Shown: piece by piece, positions 1 through 10,956 of the stretch | Layout: every line of letters starts with the position of its first letter | Position numbering within the stretch: position 1 is the first letter of the stretch | NCBI RefSeq assembly: GCF_020379485.1 | Contig: NC_063439.1 | Coordinates: forward strand, 14,205,683-14,269,682 | Length of the DNA: 64,000 nt | Direction of reading: 5' to 3' | Source: Brassica napus | Taxonomy: Eukaryota > Streptophyta > Magnoliopsida > Brassicales > Brassicaceae | Notes under the pieces: model-generated | Told to the model about the DNA's origin: nothing | The model's input: the letters and a program-made list of their open reading frames with translations, nothing else | The model's database searches: none | Position numbers and translations under genes: made by a program

Positions 1-3000
1 TCCCATTCATCCCTGTGTTGTGTTGAGCATCGCGGTTCTGCAAGAATCTGAGCTGTAGGAAGACTGACGTCGATCGATGTTGCACATGGTGCGTCGATCG
101 ATGCTGAGGTCGTAGCTTCCTTCTCAAGTTGCTGACGTAAACTATCAATTTCTGTCCTCATTTCTGCCATACATCTGAAAAGCTCATTGTAGCCTCTATC
201 CAAAGGCTGATGTGTTTCATCTATCAATGTTTTGAGCTCCTCTCCCAGTTTCTCCTGAGCTCCACAAATACCAAACACCATTTCATCGATTTCTTCTTTG
301 GTGTAGAGTTCTGGTGCCAGTCTTGTGAGTGTGAAGGAAGTGGCATGTTCTGGAAGACAGATGTGGCTCTCTTCAAAAAGAGATGCTCTTTCCAGTATTT
401 TCCTGATGTTGTCCTTTGTGACAGGTATCATCTCACCAGCTGCGCTTCGTGCGTGTCCACGCTCATCTCTGTAGACTCCATATTCGTCCCTTTGTTCCCA
501 AGTGAACTTTCTGGCTCCATACATGTCGAAAGCGCGGCTCCCACATTCATAGCGTCTGTCGATCGACGTCGGATTATCCATATCGATCGACGTTGGTGTT
601 ACCCTGTCGATCGATGTCTCCATTATACCGTCGATCGATGCTTGCCCTTTTGGTTGGCGTGATAGATCTGGGTTGGTCTCTGTTGTGGTGACTCCTGCGT
701 GGTTGTTGGGATCTGTTAGAATGACGTCTGGAGTGCCACGTTGCTGTGAGAACAGGTTGTCGGGTCCATTGGTTACTTGAAGGATGTCTGCTATGTCCTC
801 TCTGGACACTTGTAAAATCCTTCCATCCATTGCACGTGCGTTGCCATCTGGATCCCTGAAAATACCAAATTCATCAGGTGTTAGAAAACCGTAATCAATG
901 TTTGCATAATTATTCTTTTTAGAAATAGAGAGATTAGGGTTTAGAGTAGTATCGATCGATGTAGATACAGTTACATCGATCGATGGCAGAGTAATTTCTG
1001 CAGAACTTGTGTTCTTGAGATGATTGCTCTTCATGGATTTTTCTGTTGATGTAGAAGGAAGAGTGTTCATCTTATTTGCTTGTGTGTTTGCTCTGATGTG
1101 TGTAGGTGGTTTCGGAGGTGCAAAACGATTTATATAGGTATCTGTAAACCTAGTTAGGGAGGGAATATTCTCCTGCTCCTGAATTTTCGCTGCGGCGCGA
1201 ATATCGATCGATGTTCCTTTCGGTGTGTCGATCGATGTGAGCGGTTGTTTTGCTGGACGAGGGTGGGTATCGACCGATGTGGAGTGCACAGCGTCGAACG
1301 ATGTTGGAAACGTGTTGGTGAAATTGTGTGTTTCAAGTCTTTCATCCTGCAAAGACATTTCTATTGCACGTTCTTTCCAGTAATCCTCATCGTATTCCTC
1401 GGTATGTTCCTCATGAGGTGAAGTAATTACAGTGTCAACTGCAAAACTTTCATGGAAACCACTGTCTGCCCAACTGCCTATGGAATAATCATCATGTCCT
1501 CTCCTGGTTGGAGGTTGGAAGGCAAAATGTTGGTAGCAATGATTAGGTGAAGCGAAATGGTCAAGTGGGTGCATTACGTCGAGTGACGTGTTGTTGTGGT
1601 CATCGGTCACCATTGACACATTGGAATCGATCGATGGAAAGGTTGGGGTGTCGATCGATTCCGAGTACTCTGTTTCGTACTCCGATTCATACTCTGCTCC
1701 ACAATGGCATGCGCCAATGAAGCCAAGTTCTTTCCCATAATCCACAGAATTAATTACCTTTCTCTTAGGTCGGATGGGATCGTAGTGGATGTTTGGGTCT
1801 ATGAGCGTTAGACACAATTTGTTTTTGTTCATGTCACATACAGCTCCTACTGTAGCTAGGAAGGATCTTCCAAGCAGAAGTGAAGAGTTCCAGTTAAGCT
1901 CGATGTCTAAGACATGAAAATCTACAGGGACAAGGGCATTACCAATCAGTACCTCCAGATCTCTTATGATGCCTCCGGATCGTTTCTCTGAAAGATCCAC
2001 GAAGGTGAAGGATTCTGTTGAGGGTTCGATGGTCAAACCAAGCTGGTCTGCCATGATCCTAGGGAGGATACTAACCGATGCTCCTGTGTCACACATTGAA
2101 TGGGGAAATTCAACACCCTTGACTATGCATGGTATTGCAAACTTCCCAGGATCACTCTTCTTCGTCAATGTGATCCTGTGTTTCATCTTTCCTCTGACTT
2201 GATGAAACATTCTCCTAATGTCCTCCTCAGTTACCTTTGTTTCTCTGAAGAACATCCACAACCGGTGTGTGAAGTAAGCTTCATCAAAAGGTTTTTCGAT
2301 TGGGATTCTGAGGACTCGTTTAGTGAAACCATCCATCTCCTTATCGTTAGCTTCCCTCTTAAGGTTTTTAGGAATCTTCTCCTTCCTTTTCCTTAACCTT
2401 CTCCCTTCAGATTCTTGTTCTTCTTGAACAGGTTCTGTTGAACTATTTAAAGGGTTGGGTGTTGGTTCGGGTGGGTTTGCTAATGGTTTAGGTGGTGGTC
2501 TGAGTGCATTGATGTAATCATTATCGATTGAGGGTAACCGCACTCGGTATGTCAGAGGTGCCTGTCGATCGATGGGAGGTGTGTTGTGACGATCGACGTC
2601 GGACTCACTCTGTCGATCGATGGTTGAGTTAACCGATCGATCGATTTTTTCATAGAAAGGGGAGGGTGGGTGAGGATGCTTAGCTGCGAATTCTTCATGA
2701 GTTAGAATTCGAACCGCATTGCATTCAGTCGAATTGGCAGACGACGTCGATCGATGACTGGAGTAATCCGTCCATCGATCTTCATCATGGTCTGTCGATC
2801 GATGCGAGTTCATCGACATCGGTCGACACCATTGGGATCCGCCGAGACTCATGGAGCTTTCGATTTCGAAATCTCCTTCCTCAAGGTTTTCATTTCTCAC
2901 CACTTGCCAGAATTCATCATCTATGATGGCATTTACGTGGTGTTTCCCTTTGTCGGCTCCTGCCTCTCTAGCAAAAGCTTCTTGCCTCTTAATAGTCTCG

Positions 3001-4523
3001 CCCGTCTGAATTACTTGGGTTTCAAGTTTTCTCACCTGAGTCCCTAAGGTCTCGATTTTGGTGTTCAGATTGTTGTAGGCAGAGTCTATCTTACCGTTGA
3101 AATCCACGGTGATTTGTTGTTGTCCCAACAGTACTCGATCAAGCATTTCTTCGATCTTGCTTTCCTGAGTTTGGGGTGGTGGATTTTGATAGTAAGAGTT
3201 CGAGTAGCTCTTGCTGTTGTTGAAGGGTTTTTGAAATTGTGAACTTTGGTTACTTCTTTGGCCATTTCCAAAGAAGTTTCTGTTTCCGCCCTGGTTTCCA
3301 AATTTTTGGAATCCGGTACCTCCGATGTAGTTCACATCTTCTTCTCCTTCCGTATCTGCTACTTCTCCTTCAGCTGAACAGACTTGCTTCCTAAGAAGTT
3401 CGTGCACCACATCTAACTTAGCTCTTACTTCGTCCATCTGTTCCTTCCCGATAGAGGCTACAGACTTCTTCCGTTCAGAGTCAGTGTTTTTGGTGCTGCT
3501 GCTGTTAGCAAGGTTTTCGATAAGTCTCACAGCTTCCAACGGATTCCGAGTAGTGAAGTTTCCTTCACTCGCCGTATCAAGAGCCATTTGATACTGTAAG
3601 GCGAGACCTCGGAAGAAAGTGCTTAGCAGCTGCACTTCATTAAATCCGTGGTGTGGACAGTCTCGCTGGAAAAACCTAAATCTAATCCACGCATCTTTGA
3701 AGGACTCTCCAGCCTTCTGCGAGAATGTGGAAATTTTGTTCCGAAGTTCTTCAGCGCGCGCCTCATCGAAGAAGTTTCGTAAGAAAGCATTCTTGATGTC
3801 GCTCCAGGATGTTAAAGATCCTGTGGGTTGCTGCCTAAGCCAGTGCATCGCTTCTCCATTCAGCGTGTATCTGAAGAGCTTGCACAGCAGGTAATCTTCG
3901 GGGACTCCTTCCATCCGAATGGCAGCGATTAGATCCTCGAACCGTTCCAAATGGTCCATAGGATGCTCGTGCGGTAACCCAGAGTAGGGTATCTGCGACA
4001 CGAGAGTGTAGTATTGAGGCTTCAGCTCGAAATTCTGCTTCTGGATCTCCGGAAGTCGAATCGCTGATCTGTTGGAATAGTACTCATCTGGGCGATTGTA
4101 GTCGGCCAGTGGTTTCGATCGAGCGTCCTCATCTACAGGTTGAGCAGCTCCTGTAGCATCAGCATCAGGGATTACAGTTCCCTGAGCATCTATTTTCTGA
4201 CCTGTTGCATTACGCAGATGACCGGCCTGGTCATACAGGTTTCCGTTCTCATCCTGAGTTAGAATAATAATGTTTACCATTTTTGACGACACGGTATCGA
4301 TCGACGTACGCGGTGTAGTATCGATCGTTGTCGAACGACTGGGATCGATCGACGATGACGGTCTGGTGTCGGTCGACGGTTGGTTGTGCGTATCGATCGA
4401 CGACGAAGTGGTTGCGTCGAGCGATGTGGAACGTTGACCTCTACGGATGGTGCGTTCCAAATGAGCAGGATCGTCTGAGAACAGCAAGTCTTTCTCCTTG
4501 TTGCTTCTGGTACCGCTGGGCAT
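1..4523 (-). CDS. Gag-protease polyprotein of element A (Athila lineage), open to the window edge
   Basis: The minus-strand frame starts at the ATG at 4523, 95 bases after the primer site, and stays open to base 1 (1,507 codons, no stop seen). The N-terminal ~80 residues hold many Ser-Ile-Asp motifs. A retrotransposon gag domain follows (about 4080-3550), with motifs such as GLPHEHPMDHLERFEDL and CPHHGF typical of Athila/Tat gag. An aspartic protease lies near 2110-1830 (CDTGASVSILPRIMADQLGL, then a LLGRSFLAT-type flap). The C-terminal third is acidic, rich in Ser-Ile-Asp repeats, and ends with a predicted coiled coil (about 250-120). No RT follows within the window. The second copy in I is broken by stops at two places where A is open, so A is the better preserved of the two. 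Confidence 0.85.
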   Translation of the reverse strand, partial: MPSGTRSNKEKDLLFSDDPAHLERTIRRGQRSTSLDATTSSSIDTHNQPSTDTRPSSSIDPSRSTTIDTTPRTSIDTVSSKMVNIIILTQDENGNLYDQAGHLRNATGQKIDAQGTVIPDADATGAAQPVDEDARSKPLADYNRPDEYYSNRSAIRLPEIQKQNFELKPQYYTLVSQIPYSGLPHEHPMDHLERFEDLIAAIRMEGVPEDYLLCKLFRYTLNGEAMHWLRQQPTGSLTSWSDIKNAFLRNFFDEARAEELRNKISTFSQKAGESFKDAWIRFRFFQRDCPHHGFNEVQLLSTFFRGLALQYQMALDTASEGNFTTRNPLEAVRLIENLANSSSTKNTDSERKKSVASIGKEQMDEVRAKLDVVHELLRKQVCSAEGEVADTEGEEDVNYIGGTGFQKFGNQGGNRNFFGNGQRSNQSSQFQKPFNNSKSYSNSYYQNPPPQTQESKIEEMLDRVLLGQQQITVDFNGKIDSAYNNLNTKIETLGTQVRKLETQVIQTGETIKRQEAFAREAGADKGKHHVNAIIDDEFWQVVRNENLEEGDFEIESSMSLGGSQWCRPMSMNSHRSTDHDEDRWTDYSSHRSTSSANSTECNAVRILTHEEFAAKHPHPPSPFYEKIDRSVNSTIDRQSESDVDRHNTPPIDRQAPLTYRVRLPSIDNDYINALRPPPKPLANPPEPTPNPLNSSTEPVQEEQESEGRRLRKRKEKIPKNLKREANDKEMDGFTKRVLRIPIEKPFDEAYFTHRLWMFFRETKVTEEDIRRMFHQVRGKMKHRITLTKKSDPGKFAIPCIVKGVEFPHSMCDTGASVSILPRIMADQLGLTIEPSTESFTFVDLSEKRSGGIIRDLEVLIGNALVPVDFHVLDIELNWNSSLLLGRSFLATVGAVCDMNKNKLCLTLIDPNIHYDPIRPKRKVINSVDYGKELGFIGACHCGAEYESEYETEYSESIDTPTFPSIDSNVSMVTDDHNNTSLDVMHPLDHFASPNHCYQHFAFQPPTRRGHDDYSIGSWADSGFHESFAVDTVITSPHEEHTEEYDEDYWKERAIEMSLQDERLETHNFTNTFPTSFDAVHSTSVDTHPRPAKQPLTSIDTPKGTSIDIRAAAKIQEQENIPSLTRFTDTYINRFAPPKPPTHIRANTQANKMNTLPSTSTEKSMKSNHLKNTSSAEITLPSIDVTVSTSIDTTLNPNLSISKKNNYANIDYGFLTPDEFGIFRDPDGNARAMDGRILQVSREDIADILQVTNGPDNLFSQQRGTPDVILTDPNNHAGVTTTETNPDLSRQPKGQASIDGIMETSIDRVTPTSIDMDNPTSIDRRYECGSRAFDMYGARKFTWEQRDEYGVYRDERGHARSAAGEMIPVTKDNIRKILERASLFEESHICLPEHATSFTLTRLAPELYTKEEIDEMVFGICGAQEKLGEELKTLIDETHQPLDRGYNELFRCMAEMRTEIDSLRQQLEKEATTSASIDAPCATSIDVSLPTAQILAEPRCSTQHRDEW

Positions 4524-4617
4524 GCACCTGAAAAGACAAGAAAAAGAAAGATTATTAGAAAAGGGGGTAAAGAAAAGAATAAGAACTAATAAAACTAAAT
4601 CTAATGGCGATCAAAGC

Positions 4618-4635
4618 TCCCCGGCAACGGCGCCA
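4618..4635 (-). other. Primer-binding site, tRNA-Asp type (element A)
   Basis: On the minus strand this reads TGGCGCCGTTGCCGGGGA, four bases after the LTR end. It matches 18 bases complementary to the 3' end of plant tRNA-Asp as I remember it. The same 18-mer occurs in element F. Confidence 0.85.
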
Positions 4636-4639
4636 AATT

Positions 4640-5968
4640 TGATACCACTCAAATTACCCTAAGGAGTGTTACTCTCATCAAAAGAGGTTCAGATGTAGTA
4701 CTTAGGGATCGAATCCACAAGGAGCTAGGGAACAATTAAATCTAGTGTTTATTAATTCTAAAGGTTGTAATGTTTTAAATAAAATAGCAATAGTAACTAG
4801 CGAGTAAATGATAAATGTAACTTAGGTTGGAAATGATATTAGATGCAGGGCCACTATTCAGGTGTTGGAGATTATAATTCCTATAGATGCCTAACTGTTG
4901 CATGCATGATATATTAGAGCTCATTCGCTTAACTCAGTGATCAGCTGTCGCATGTACCACTGGTTAACAGACTAGATCTTGTGTCTCACCGGTTAGATGC
5001 AGACACAAGAGAGTGTCGATCGATAGTCCATTAAGACGTCGACCAATACACTTTTGCCAACATCGATCGATTGTCAGTTGAGGACATCGATCGATTGTCA
5101 GTTGAGGACATCGATCGACGGGTTCTAGCCAGGCCTATGCGCGAGTATGAAAATGCTCTACTAGGATTCTAAATTGGCGGTTAGCCCTCTCTAGCAATCC
5201 TAATATGATAGATAGATGTCAGGATGGGATAACAAGGGTGCTTGAATATGCAATCCTATGATCAAGTTCTAGTTAGCTAGGCTAAAACAAGCAATGAATA
5301 CAAATCTATCATGAATATCACAACAAGGCAGATCTATAGTTTGGGGCTAATCCCACAAACCTATCTGAACCCTGGATCTAACAGTTGAACTACTCAGACA
5401 TAGCAAAGCAATTCATATCAATGGATAAATAGAAACTCATAGAATAGATGATAAGAAAATGAAACAAGGAGTTCCAATCACAAGTGATCTTCTCTCCCAA
5501 ATGAAACTTGTAACAAAACTAGGTCTAGAAAAGAAAAGCTCTCCCTGCCGTCAAACACTTAGGCAGTATATATTCTACTAGGTTAAAAACTCGTCAGGGC
5601 ATTTTGCTAATTTGGCTTGGCCTTGGTTTTTAAGTCTGCTGAATCCAAAATGTCGCGTCTGGTGTCTCGACATCGATCGACGGTACTTGTGTACATCGAT
5701 CGATATTAATCTTCATCTGTGGAGGCATTTCCTGATATCGATCGTCAGCACTGATGCGTAACGATCGATTATTCTTCCTCTCGTTGACCTCTAAGTGGTC
5801 AGCTCGGGTGAAATGTCCTTTATGCTCCAAAATGCTCCAAAGTCATAGCTTTACTCCGAAATGCACCTGAACCTGAAAACATACCTAGAAGAGTAGAAAA
5901 CATAGATATATATATAGTAAAATAATAATATACCATGGATAAAAATGGGTCCAATCCAAGGTATATCA
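4640..5968 (-). repeat. 5' LTR of element A
   Basis: This 1,329-bp LTR has TGATATACC at its start (minus strand, 5968) and GGTATCA at its end (4640). It shares long stretches with the split LTR at 6652-7391 plus 28580-29085, including the run just inside the 3' end. It contains several TCGATCGA palindromes (near 5017, 5063, 5090, 5109, 5695 and 5763). A minus-strand TATATA at about 5571-5579 is a candidate TATA box. A second AT-rich run at 5904-5918 lies too close to the LTR start to be a likely promoter. Confidence 0.85.
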
Positions 5969-6651
5969 AGGTAGCTTTCCGTCGGTGATGTAGGCTCGAA
6001 TTGTCTGCAGCCATGGGGTATCGCAGCCGTAATCGGATTGCTCTGATTCTGGTTGTATCGTAATTTCTTCTTCCTCGTCATTTTGACCTTCTTTGAGGTT
6101 GACGACAATTGGTGGTCCGATACTCGGGTGTTCGATGAACTCGACCGGAATCACTCTTTTAAGACCTGGGTCAGAACTTGACGCTAGGGCCGCGAGAGCA
6201 TCTGCCTGGACGTTTTCAGAACGGGGGATTCGCGTAAGAGCAAAAGAGTCAAATTCTTGAGCTAGATTTCAGACCAGTTTGAGATACGCGTCCATTCTTT
6301 CGTTCCGTGCTTCATACTCTCCGCTAAATTGACTTGCCACTAACTGGGAATCGCAGTAAGCGTGGATATTGTGTATCTTCAAGCCGTGAGCTAAACGCAG
6401 CCCTGCGATGAGTGCTTCGTACTCGGCCTCGTTGTTTGAGGCGTGAAATTCCAGCCTGAATGATTGTTCCAGGATCTTGCTTGTCGGAGATGTGAGGCGG
6501 ATTCCGATGCCTGATCCTTGCTTGGATGAGGATCCGTCAACGTGAAGGAGCCAGTTGGAATTTGGTTCCTCATTGGTTACGGTCCCCGTTGGTAGTTCGA
6601 CCAAGAAGTCTGCGAACACTTGAGATTTTGCACTCTTTCTCGGACGGTACT
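5969..6651 (-). pseudogene. Element J: fragment of Tat-lineage pol (archaeal-type RNase H and start of integrase linker)
   Basis: The minus strand encodes the end of the first RNase H (KSQVFADFLVEL), then a second RNase H with acidic residues in VDGSS, NNEAEYEAL, YCDSQLV and NERMDAYL. A linker ending in AYITDGKLP follows, as found before integrase in Tat elements. An in-frame TGA at about 6271-6269, probably from CGA, separates the RNase H from the linker, so it is a dead copy. It is bounded on both sides by Athila LTR ends (A on the left, I on the right) and is therefore the oldest layer visible. The rest of J must lie outside the window. Confidence 0.8.
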
Positions 6652-7391
6652 TGATACCACTCAAATTACCCTAAGGAGTGTTACTCTCATCAAAAGAGGT
6701 TCAGATGTAGTATTTAGGGATCGATTCCACAAGGAGCTAGGGAACAATTAAATCTAGTGTTTATTAATTCTAAGGGTTGTAAATGTTTAAATGAAATAGC
6801 AATAGTAACAAGCGAAGTAACTAGTAAACGTAACTTGGTTGGAAATGATATTAGATGCAGGACCACTATTCAGGTGTTGGAGATTATAATACCTATAGAT
6901 ACCTAATTGTTGCATGCATGATATGTTAGAGCTCAATCGTTTAACTCAGTGATCATCTGTCGCATGTTTCACTGGTTAACAGGCTAGATCTCGTGTCTCA
7001 ACGGTTAGTATGTCGACAAGGAGAGAGTGTCGATTGATGGTCCTATTGGGACATCGACCGATACACCTTTGCCAACGTCGATCGATAGTCAGTTGAGGAC
7101 ATCGATCGACGGGTTCTAGCCAGGCCTATGCGCGAGTATGATATGCCCTACTAAGATACTAAATTGGCGGTTAGCCCTCTCTAGCAGTCCTAATATGATA
7201 GATAGATGTCAGGATGGGATAACAAGGGTGCTTGAATATGCAATCCTATGATCAAGTTCTAGTTAGCAAGGCTAAAACAAGCAACGAATACAAATCTATC
7301 ATGAATATCACAACAAGGCAGATCCCACAAACCTATATGAACCCTGGATCTAATAACTGAACTACTCAGACATAGCAAAGCAATTCATAAC
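6652..7391 (-). repeat. 3' LTR of element I, distal part (interrupted by B)
   Basis: This is homologous to A's LTR, including the end sequence and the TCGATCGA sites near 7079 and 7099. It ends exactly at element B. The 5 bases 7387-7391 (ataac) recur at 28580-28584 and are B's target duplication. Excising B gives an LTR of about 1.24 kb. Confidence 0.85.
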
Positions 7392-7896
7392 TGTTGGGGA
7401 TGGATTGAACCCATCCACAAAGCCCATCGAACAAGAGGCCCAATCCGGTAAGCCGGATTGTCGTCGGCTCGGAAGCCGATATTCGAGATTTCGACTCAGC
7501 TAAGGACTGCTTTTAGTCAAACAGAGAGCGGACAGAGCGCGATCGACTTAGCAGCTCAGGGCGAACATTCATCAATCAGGCCCGTAGGGCCGACAAGGCC
7601 CAATCGATTAAAAGAAGATTAGGTTAAGACGATCGCGAACAGACTATAAAAGGAGAGGAAAGCAAAGGAGAAAGGCATCGACACTTAGTGACACAAACTT
7701 AGCGGCGAGATTAGGGTTTATTTTCCGTACAATCATCTCTCTGCTATTTGTACTTTTCCGGTTTAAGCTCTCACGAGCTCCGGCTTGCCATTACTTTCTC
7801 CACCTTTGTAACCTCATCTCGAAATCTAATAAACGCCTATGTTCGACCCATTTTTAGTATTGTTTACTTCTTCTGAGACCAAACTCACCTTAAACA
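7392..7896 (+). repeat. 5' LTR of element B
   Basis: This 505-bp LTR starts TGTTGGGGATGG and ends TTAAACA. A TATAAAA box lies at 7645-7651, followed by a leader-like sequence. Compared with the 3' LTR it has about 22 extra bases around 7492-7524. Confidence 0.92.
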
Positions 7897-7898
7897 AT

Positions 7899-7916
7899 TG
7901 GCGCCCACCGTGGGGC
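7899..7916 (+). other. Primer-binding site, tRNA-Lys type (element B)
   Basis: TGGCGCCCACCGTGGGGC lies two bases after the LTR. It is complementary to the 3' end of plant tRNA-Lys(CTT) as I recall it. Confidence 0.75.
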
Positions 7917-7944
7917 AGAACAGATCCAGCGTTTCTAGACCGAA

Positions 7945-9907
7945 ATGACCACCGGAGGTACGAACCCTGATAGCTCGGGAGAGGAGCCGGAACTCACACC
8001 TCCTCCACCTCCTCCCCTTCTCTCGTCGGAGTTCATGAGCTCAGTCATAGCGCGACTTGCTCATCAAGAGGAGGTCCAAAAGACGACAAATGACCAGCTC
8101 GCTGCCATCGTCAATGCTCTCAGCGCACCCACCGGCAACTCACAACCATTCCGTCATCACCTCTTCAACACAAACCCACCTACTCCAACGGATGGACGAA
8201 CGACGAACCCAGCTGACCCCGCAGAGACCCTCGTCGCCGATGCTCTTCCGGCGGCATCTGATCCCTCAACTGTCCGAGAGATTGCCGAGCTCAAGTTAAA
8301 TTTCCAACAAATGAGCTCGAGGATCCACCAAGCAACGAGCGCGGTACCTGAGTTTGATAGCGTCATCGCTTCAACATCGCGCACACCTTTCACCAAAGAA
8401 CTGACGGAGGTCAAACTCCAGAAAATGGACAAGTTGCATCTCCCGGAGTACAAACCAGGAGGTGATCCCGTCGAGCATCTGACGGCTTTCAACATTGCGG
8501 TGGCGAGAGCTAGACTCACTCCCGAGGAAAGAGACGCGGGATACTGCCAACTCTTTGTCGAGACGCTGAACGAACAAGCCCTGACTTGGTTCTCGGGACT
8601 CAAAGAGAACTCGTTTAGCAGTTTCAAAGAGCTCTCCTCGGCATTTCTCAAGACTTACATCATGTTCACCAAGCGCGAAGCAACAGCCTCGAGCCTTTGG
8701 AACCTCAAGCAAACGAAGGACCAGAGCCTTCGCCGCTACATGGAACGATTTAACTAGGTCGTGTCGAGAATCAACATTCCCGATCACATCTCCGTCGACG
8801 CCCTGAGGAACAATCTTCTAGTAGAGTGTAGGTTCTGAGAAGACCTCTACCGATGTCCCACCACATCACTGCAAGATGCCGTTGCTCGCTCCCACAACTT
8901 CATCCGTATGGAAGAGGACACTAAAGCCATCATGAGCAAGCACAACTCGGTGAAGTAATCAGCGCCTAAAAACGCTGCTACAGCTCACATCGAACCTCGT
9001 CAGCATGCTACCAATAACAAAAACAACCGTAAGAACGGTCTCCTCTACGTCGTCGACGAAAACGGGAAGAAATGGAACCTTTCATCAAGAAACAGATCCT
9101 CCGAGCGAATCCCCCCGAGCAACGGCGACGGCCGCAGTCGCCCAGGTCGATTCCGCGGCGGGTTCATCTCGGACTCCTCCAAGACTCACCAAATCGTGCA
9201 AACTTCATGGCGTCAAAGGCCACGACACTTCAGAGTGCAAAACACTTTTTGCACAGTTCCTCTCCTCGGTCGAAAGCGGCGAACTCAAGATCCCTCCTCT
9301 GAAGCCAAAAAGCGAGAACAGTTGGAGCAGGAATAAGGATAGGAAAAATCAGCGGAAAAATCAGCAAAAAAATCAGGGTACACCACGTCAAGATGACCAG
9401 AAGCCAAAGGTTGCCGAGCAAACCCCTCGTCAGGATGACGATGGTGACGCTTCAGCTGACGAAGATCAACCCGCAGTCAGACAAAGGATCGAAGTTATTC
9501 GCGCCCAACCAGAACCCTCATCGGACGAAGAGAGCAACCTCGAGGAAGCTCTCGACCCGTCAGACTTACGTACGCTCCTCAAGCGAAAGATTACTCCGAC
9601 GAATAGCGAGACCCCCGGACCTTCCGATCTCCGAGTCGAGCTCAACGCCAAAAGAACCAAACATGCGCTGAGCCAAGGATCTTCACCAGCATCTACAGGC
9701 GATAGCCCTGTCGTCGATTTGCGCGATCAACTTAACGCACGGATGGACGATCTGCGTACGAAACTGGACCGCAAAAGGGCTGAGCCATCGGAAGAAAGCA
9801 AGGATCTCCGAGCTCTCCTCATCAAGAAGCAAGCAAGCGTCAGGCCGCGGATCAATGTGATTATGGGAGCCCTCTTCCGTCACCTTGCGGGGAATCAGTA
9901 CAATCAG
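7945..9907 (+). pseudogene. Gag of element B (Tat lineage), broken
   Basis: The frame starts at the ATG at 7945 after a short leader. It has a proline-rich N-terminus (LTPPPPPPLL), then the gag core (LPEYKPGGDPVEHL...DAGYCQLFVETL...ALTWFSGL). An in-frame TAG at 8755 interrupts it. Reading through, TGA at about 8836 and TAA at about 8956 follow, and the C-terminal part continues in another frame from about 9005. That part holds a CKLHGVKGHDTSECK zinc-knuckle-like motif (about 9200-9245), basic low-complexity sequence, and three spaced DLR.L repeats. Its end (RINVIMGA, near 9850) matches the conserved gag end in the related element D. At least three stops and a frameshift make it non-functional. 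Confidence 0.85.
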
Positions 9908-9927
9908 TCAAGGATCACCGCCGACTG

Positions 9928-10407
9928 GTGGATACCTCGCAGCGTTGGCCACAGAAGCTTCCAAACGATCCCCCAATCTCCTTCTCGACAGAAGACCTCC
10001 TCGGAATAAACTTCCCTCATAACGATCCCCTTCTCGTAGTTTTGGCTATCGATAAGTACGATGTTACCAAAGTGCTAATCGATACCGGCAGCTCAGTCGA
10101 TATCATTTTTCGCGAAACTCTCGTAAAAATGGGTATCGACTTAAAAGACGTGAAACCATCTTCCAGAACTCTCACCGGCTTCAACGGCTCCTCCGAAGTA
10201 ATACTGGGAACTATCCGGCTCTCAGTACAAGCAGAGGGAGTAACTCGGATGGTCAAATTCTCGGTGGTCAGTACCAAGGCTCCCTATCACGTGATACTAG
10301 GTACCCCATGGCTGTACTCTATGCGAGCAATTGCATCTACATACCATCAATGTATTAAATTCCCGGGAGTGGACGGGATGGTTAAGACAGTAAGAGGAGA
10401 TCAATGA
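9928..10407 (+). pseudogene. Protease region of element B
   Basis: Retropepsin-like aspartic protease. The active site is VLIDTGSSVDIIF (about 10072-10110) and the flap/second motif is HVILGTPWLYSM. It is in a different frame from the end of gag and ends at a TGA (10405-10407) immediately before the RT reading frame, where a continuous polyprotein would be expected. The neighbours on both sides are B's gag and RT, so the domain order is that of Ty3/gypsy elements. Confidence 0.85.
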
Positions 10408-10422
10408 GCCGCACGAGATCTT

Positions 10423-10956
10423 TTGATCGCCACGGTCAAATTACAGCGTTCGCAGTCACTAGTCAACTCGGTTTCCCCTCCAATAAGTAAGGTCTGCCCA
10501 CAAAAGGAAGAAGTGCTCGAAGTCCCTGTCGACGAGTCAGACCCAAGCAAAGTACTACGAGTAGGCGCCTACTTATCAGACGAGATGCAGCGTACTATCC
10601 TGGATTTCCTGAAGCAGAACTTATCTACCTTTGCATGGTCAATGTCCGACATGCAGGGGATCGTCCCTTCCGTCACGACTCACGAGGTTAACGTGGATCC
10701 AAATATCAAGCCCATCCGACAGAAGAGACGAAAATTGGGCCCCGAGAGATCCAAAGCAGTCGTCGAGGAAGTCGAGCGTTTACTCAGCGCGGGCTCGATA
10801 ACGGAAGTCCGTTACCTGGAATGGCTCGCCAACCCAGTGGTCGTCAAGAAGAAAAACGGCAAGTGGCGTATGTGCGTCGACTTTACCGATCTCAACAAAG
10901 CCTGTCCAAAGGACAGCTATCCGCTTCCGAATATCGACAGACTCGTTGAGTCAACT
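10423..10956 (+). pseudogene. Reverse transcriptase of element B, N-terminal part (cut by element C)
   Basis: Contains the RT entry region (PIRQKRRKLGPERSKAVVEEV) and the first RT motifs (WLANPVVVKKKNGKWRMCVD, then FTDLNKACPKDSYPLPNID). The domain breaks after VEST at 10956, exactly at the left caact target duplication of C. It resumes at 17605 with the FMDAFSGYNQI motif, so the two halves flank C and together form one RT. Confidence 0.9.

Larger units (their letters stand above)
1..5968 (-). mobile_element. Element A: Athila-lineage LTR retrotransposon, partial (continues beyond left edge)
   Basis: Read on the minus strand the order is 5' LTR (5968-4640), primer site (4635-4618), a short leader, then a gag-protease frame running off the left edge. 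The LTR has TGATA...TATCA ends and is inserted in an older Tat pol fragment. The 5 bases flanking its right end (5969-5973, aggta) should be the target duplication, but the partner is outside the window. The related copy I shows that this family goes from gag-protease straight to a polypurine tract with no RT or integrase, so A is probably non-autonomous. That last point is inference because A's 3' half is not visible. Confidence 0.85.

Noticed and set aside
210..662. Plus-strand frame of 150 codons near the left end
   Set aside because: It is the shadow of element A's minus-strand gag-protease gene, kept open by the TCGATCGA repeats.
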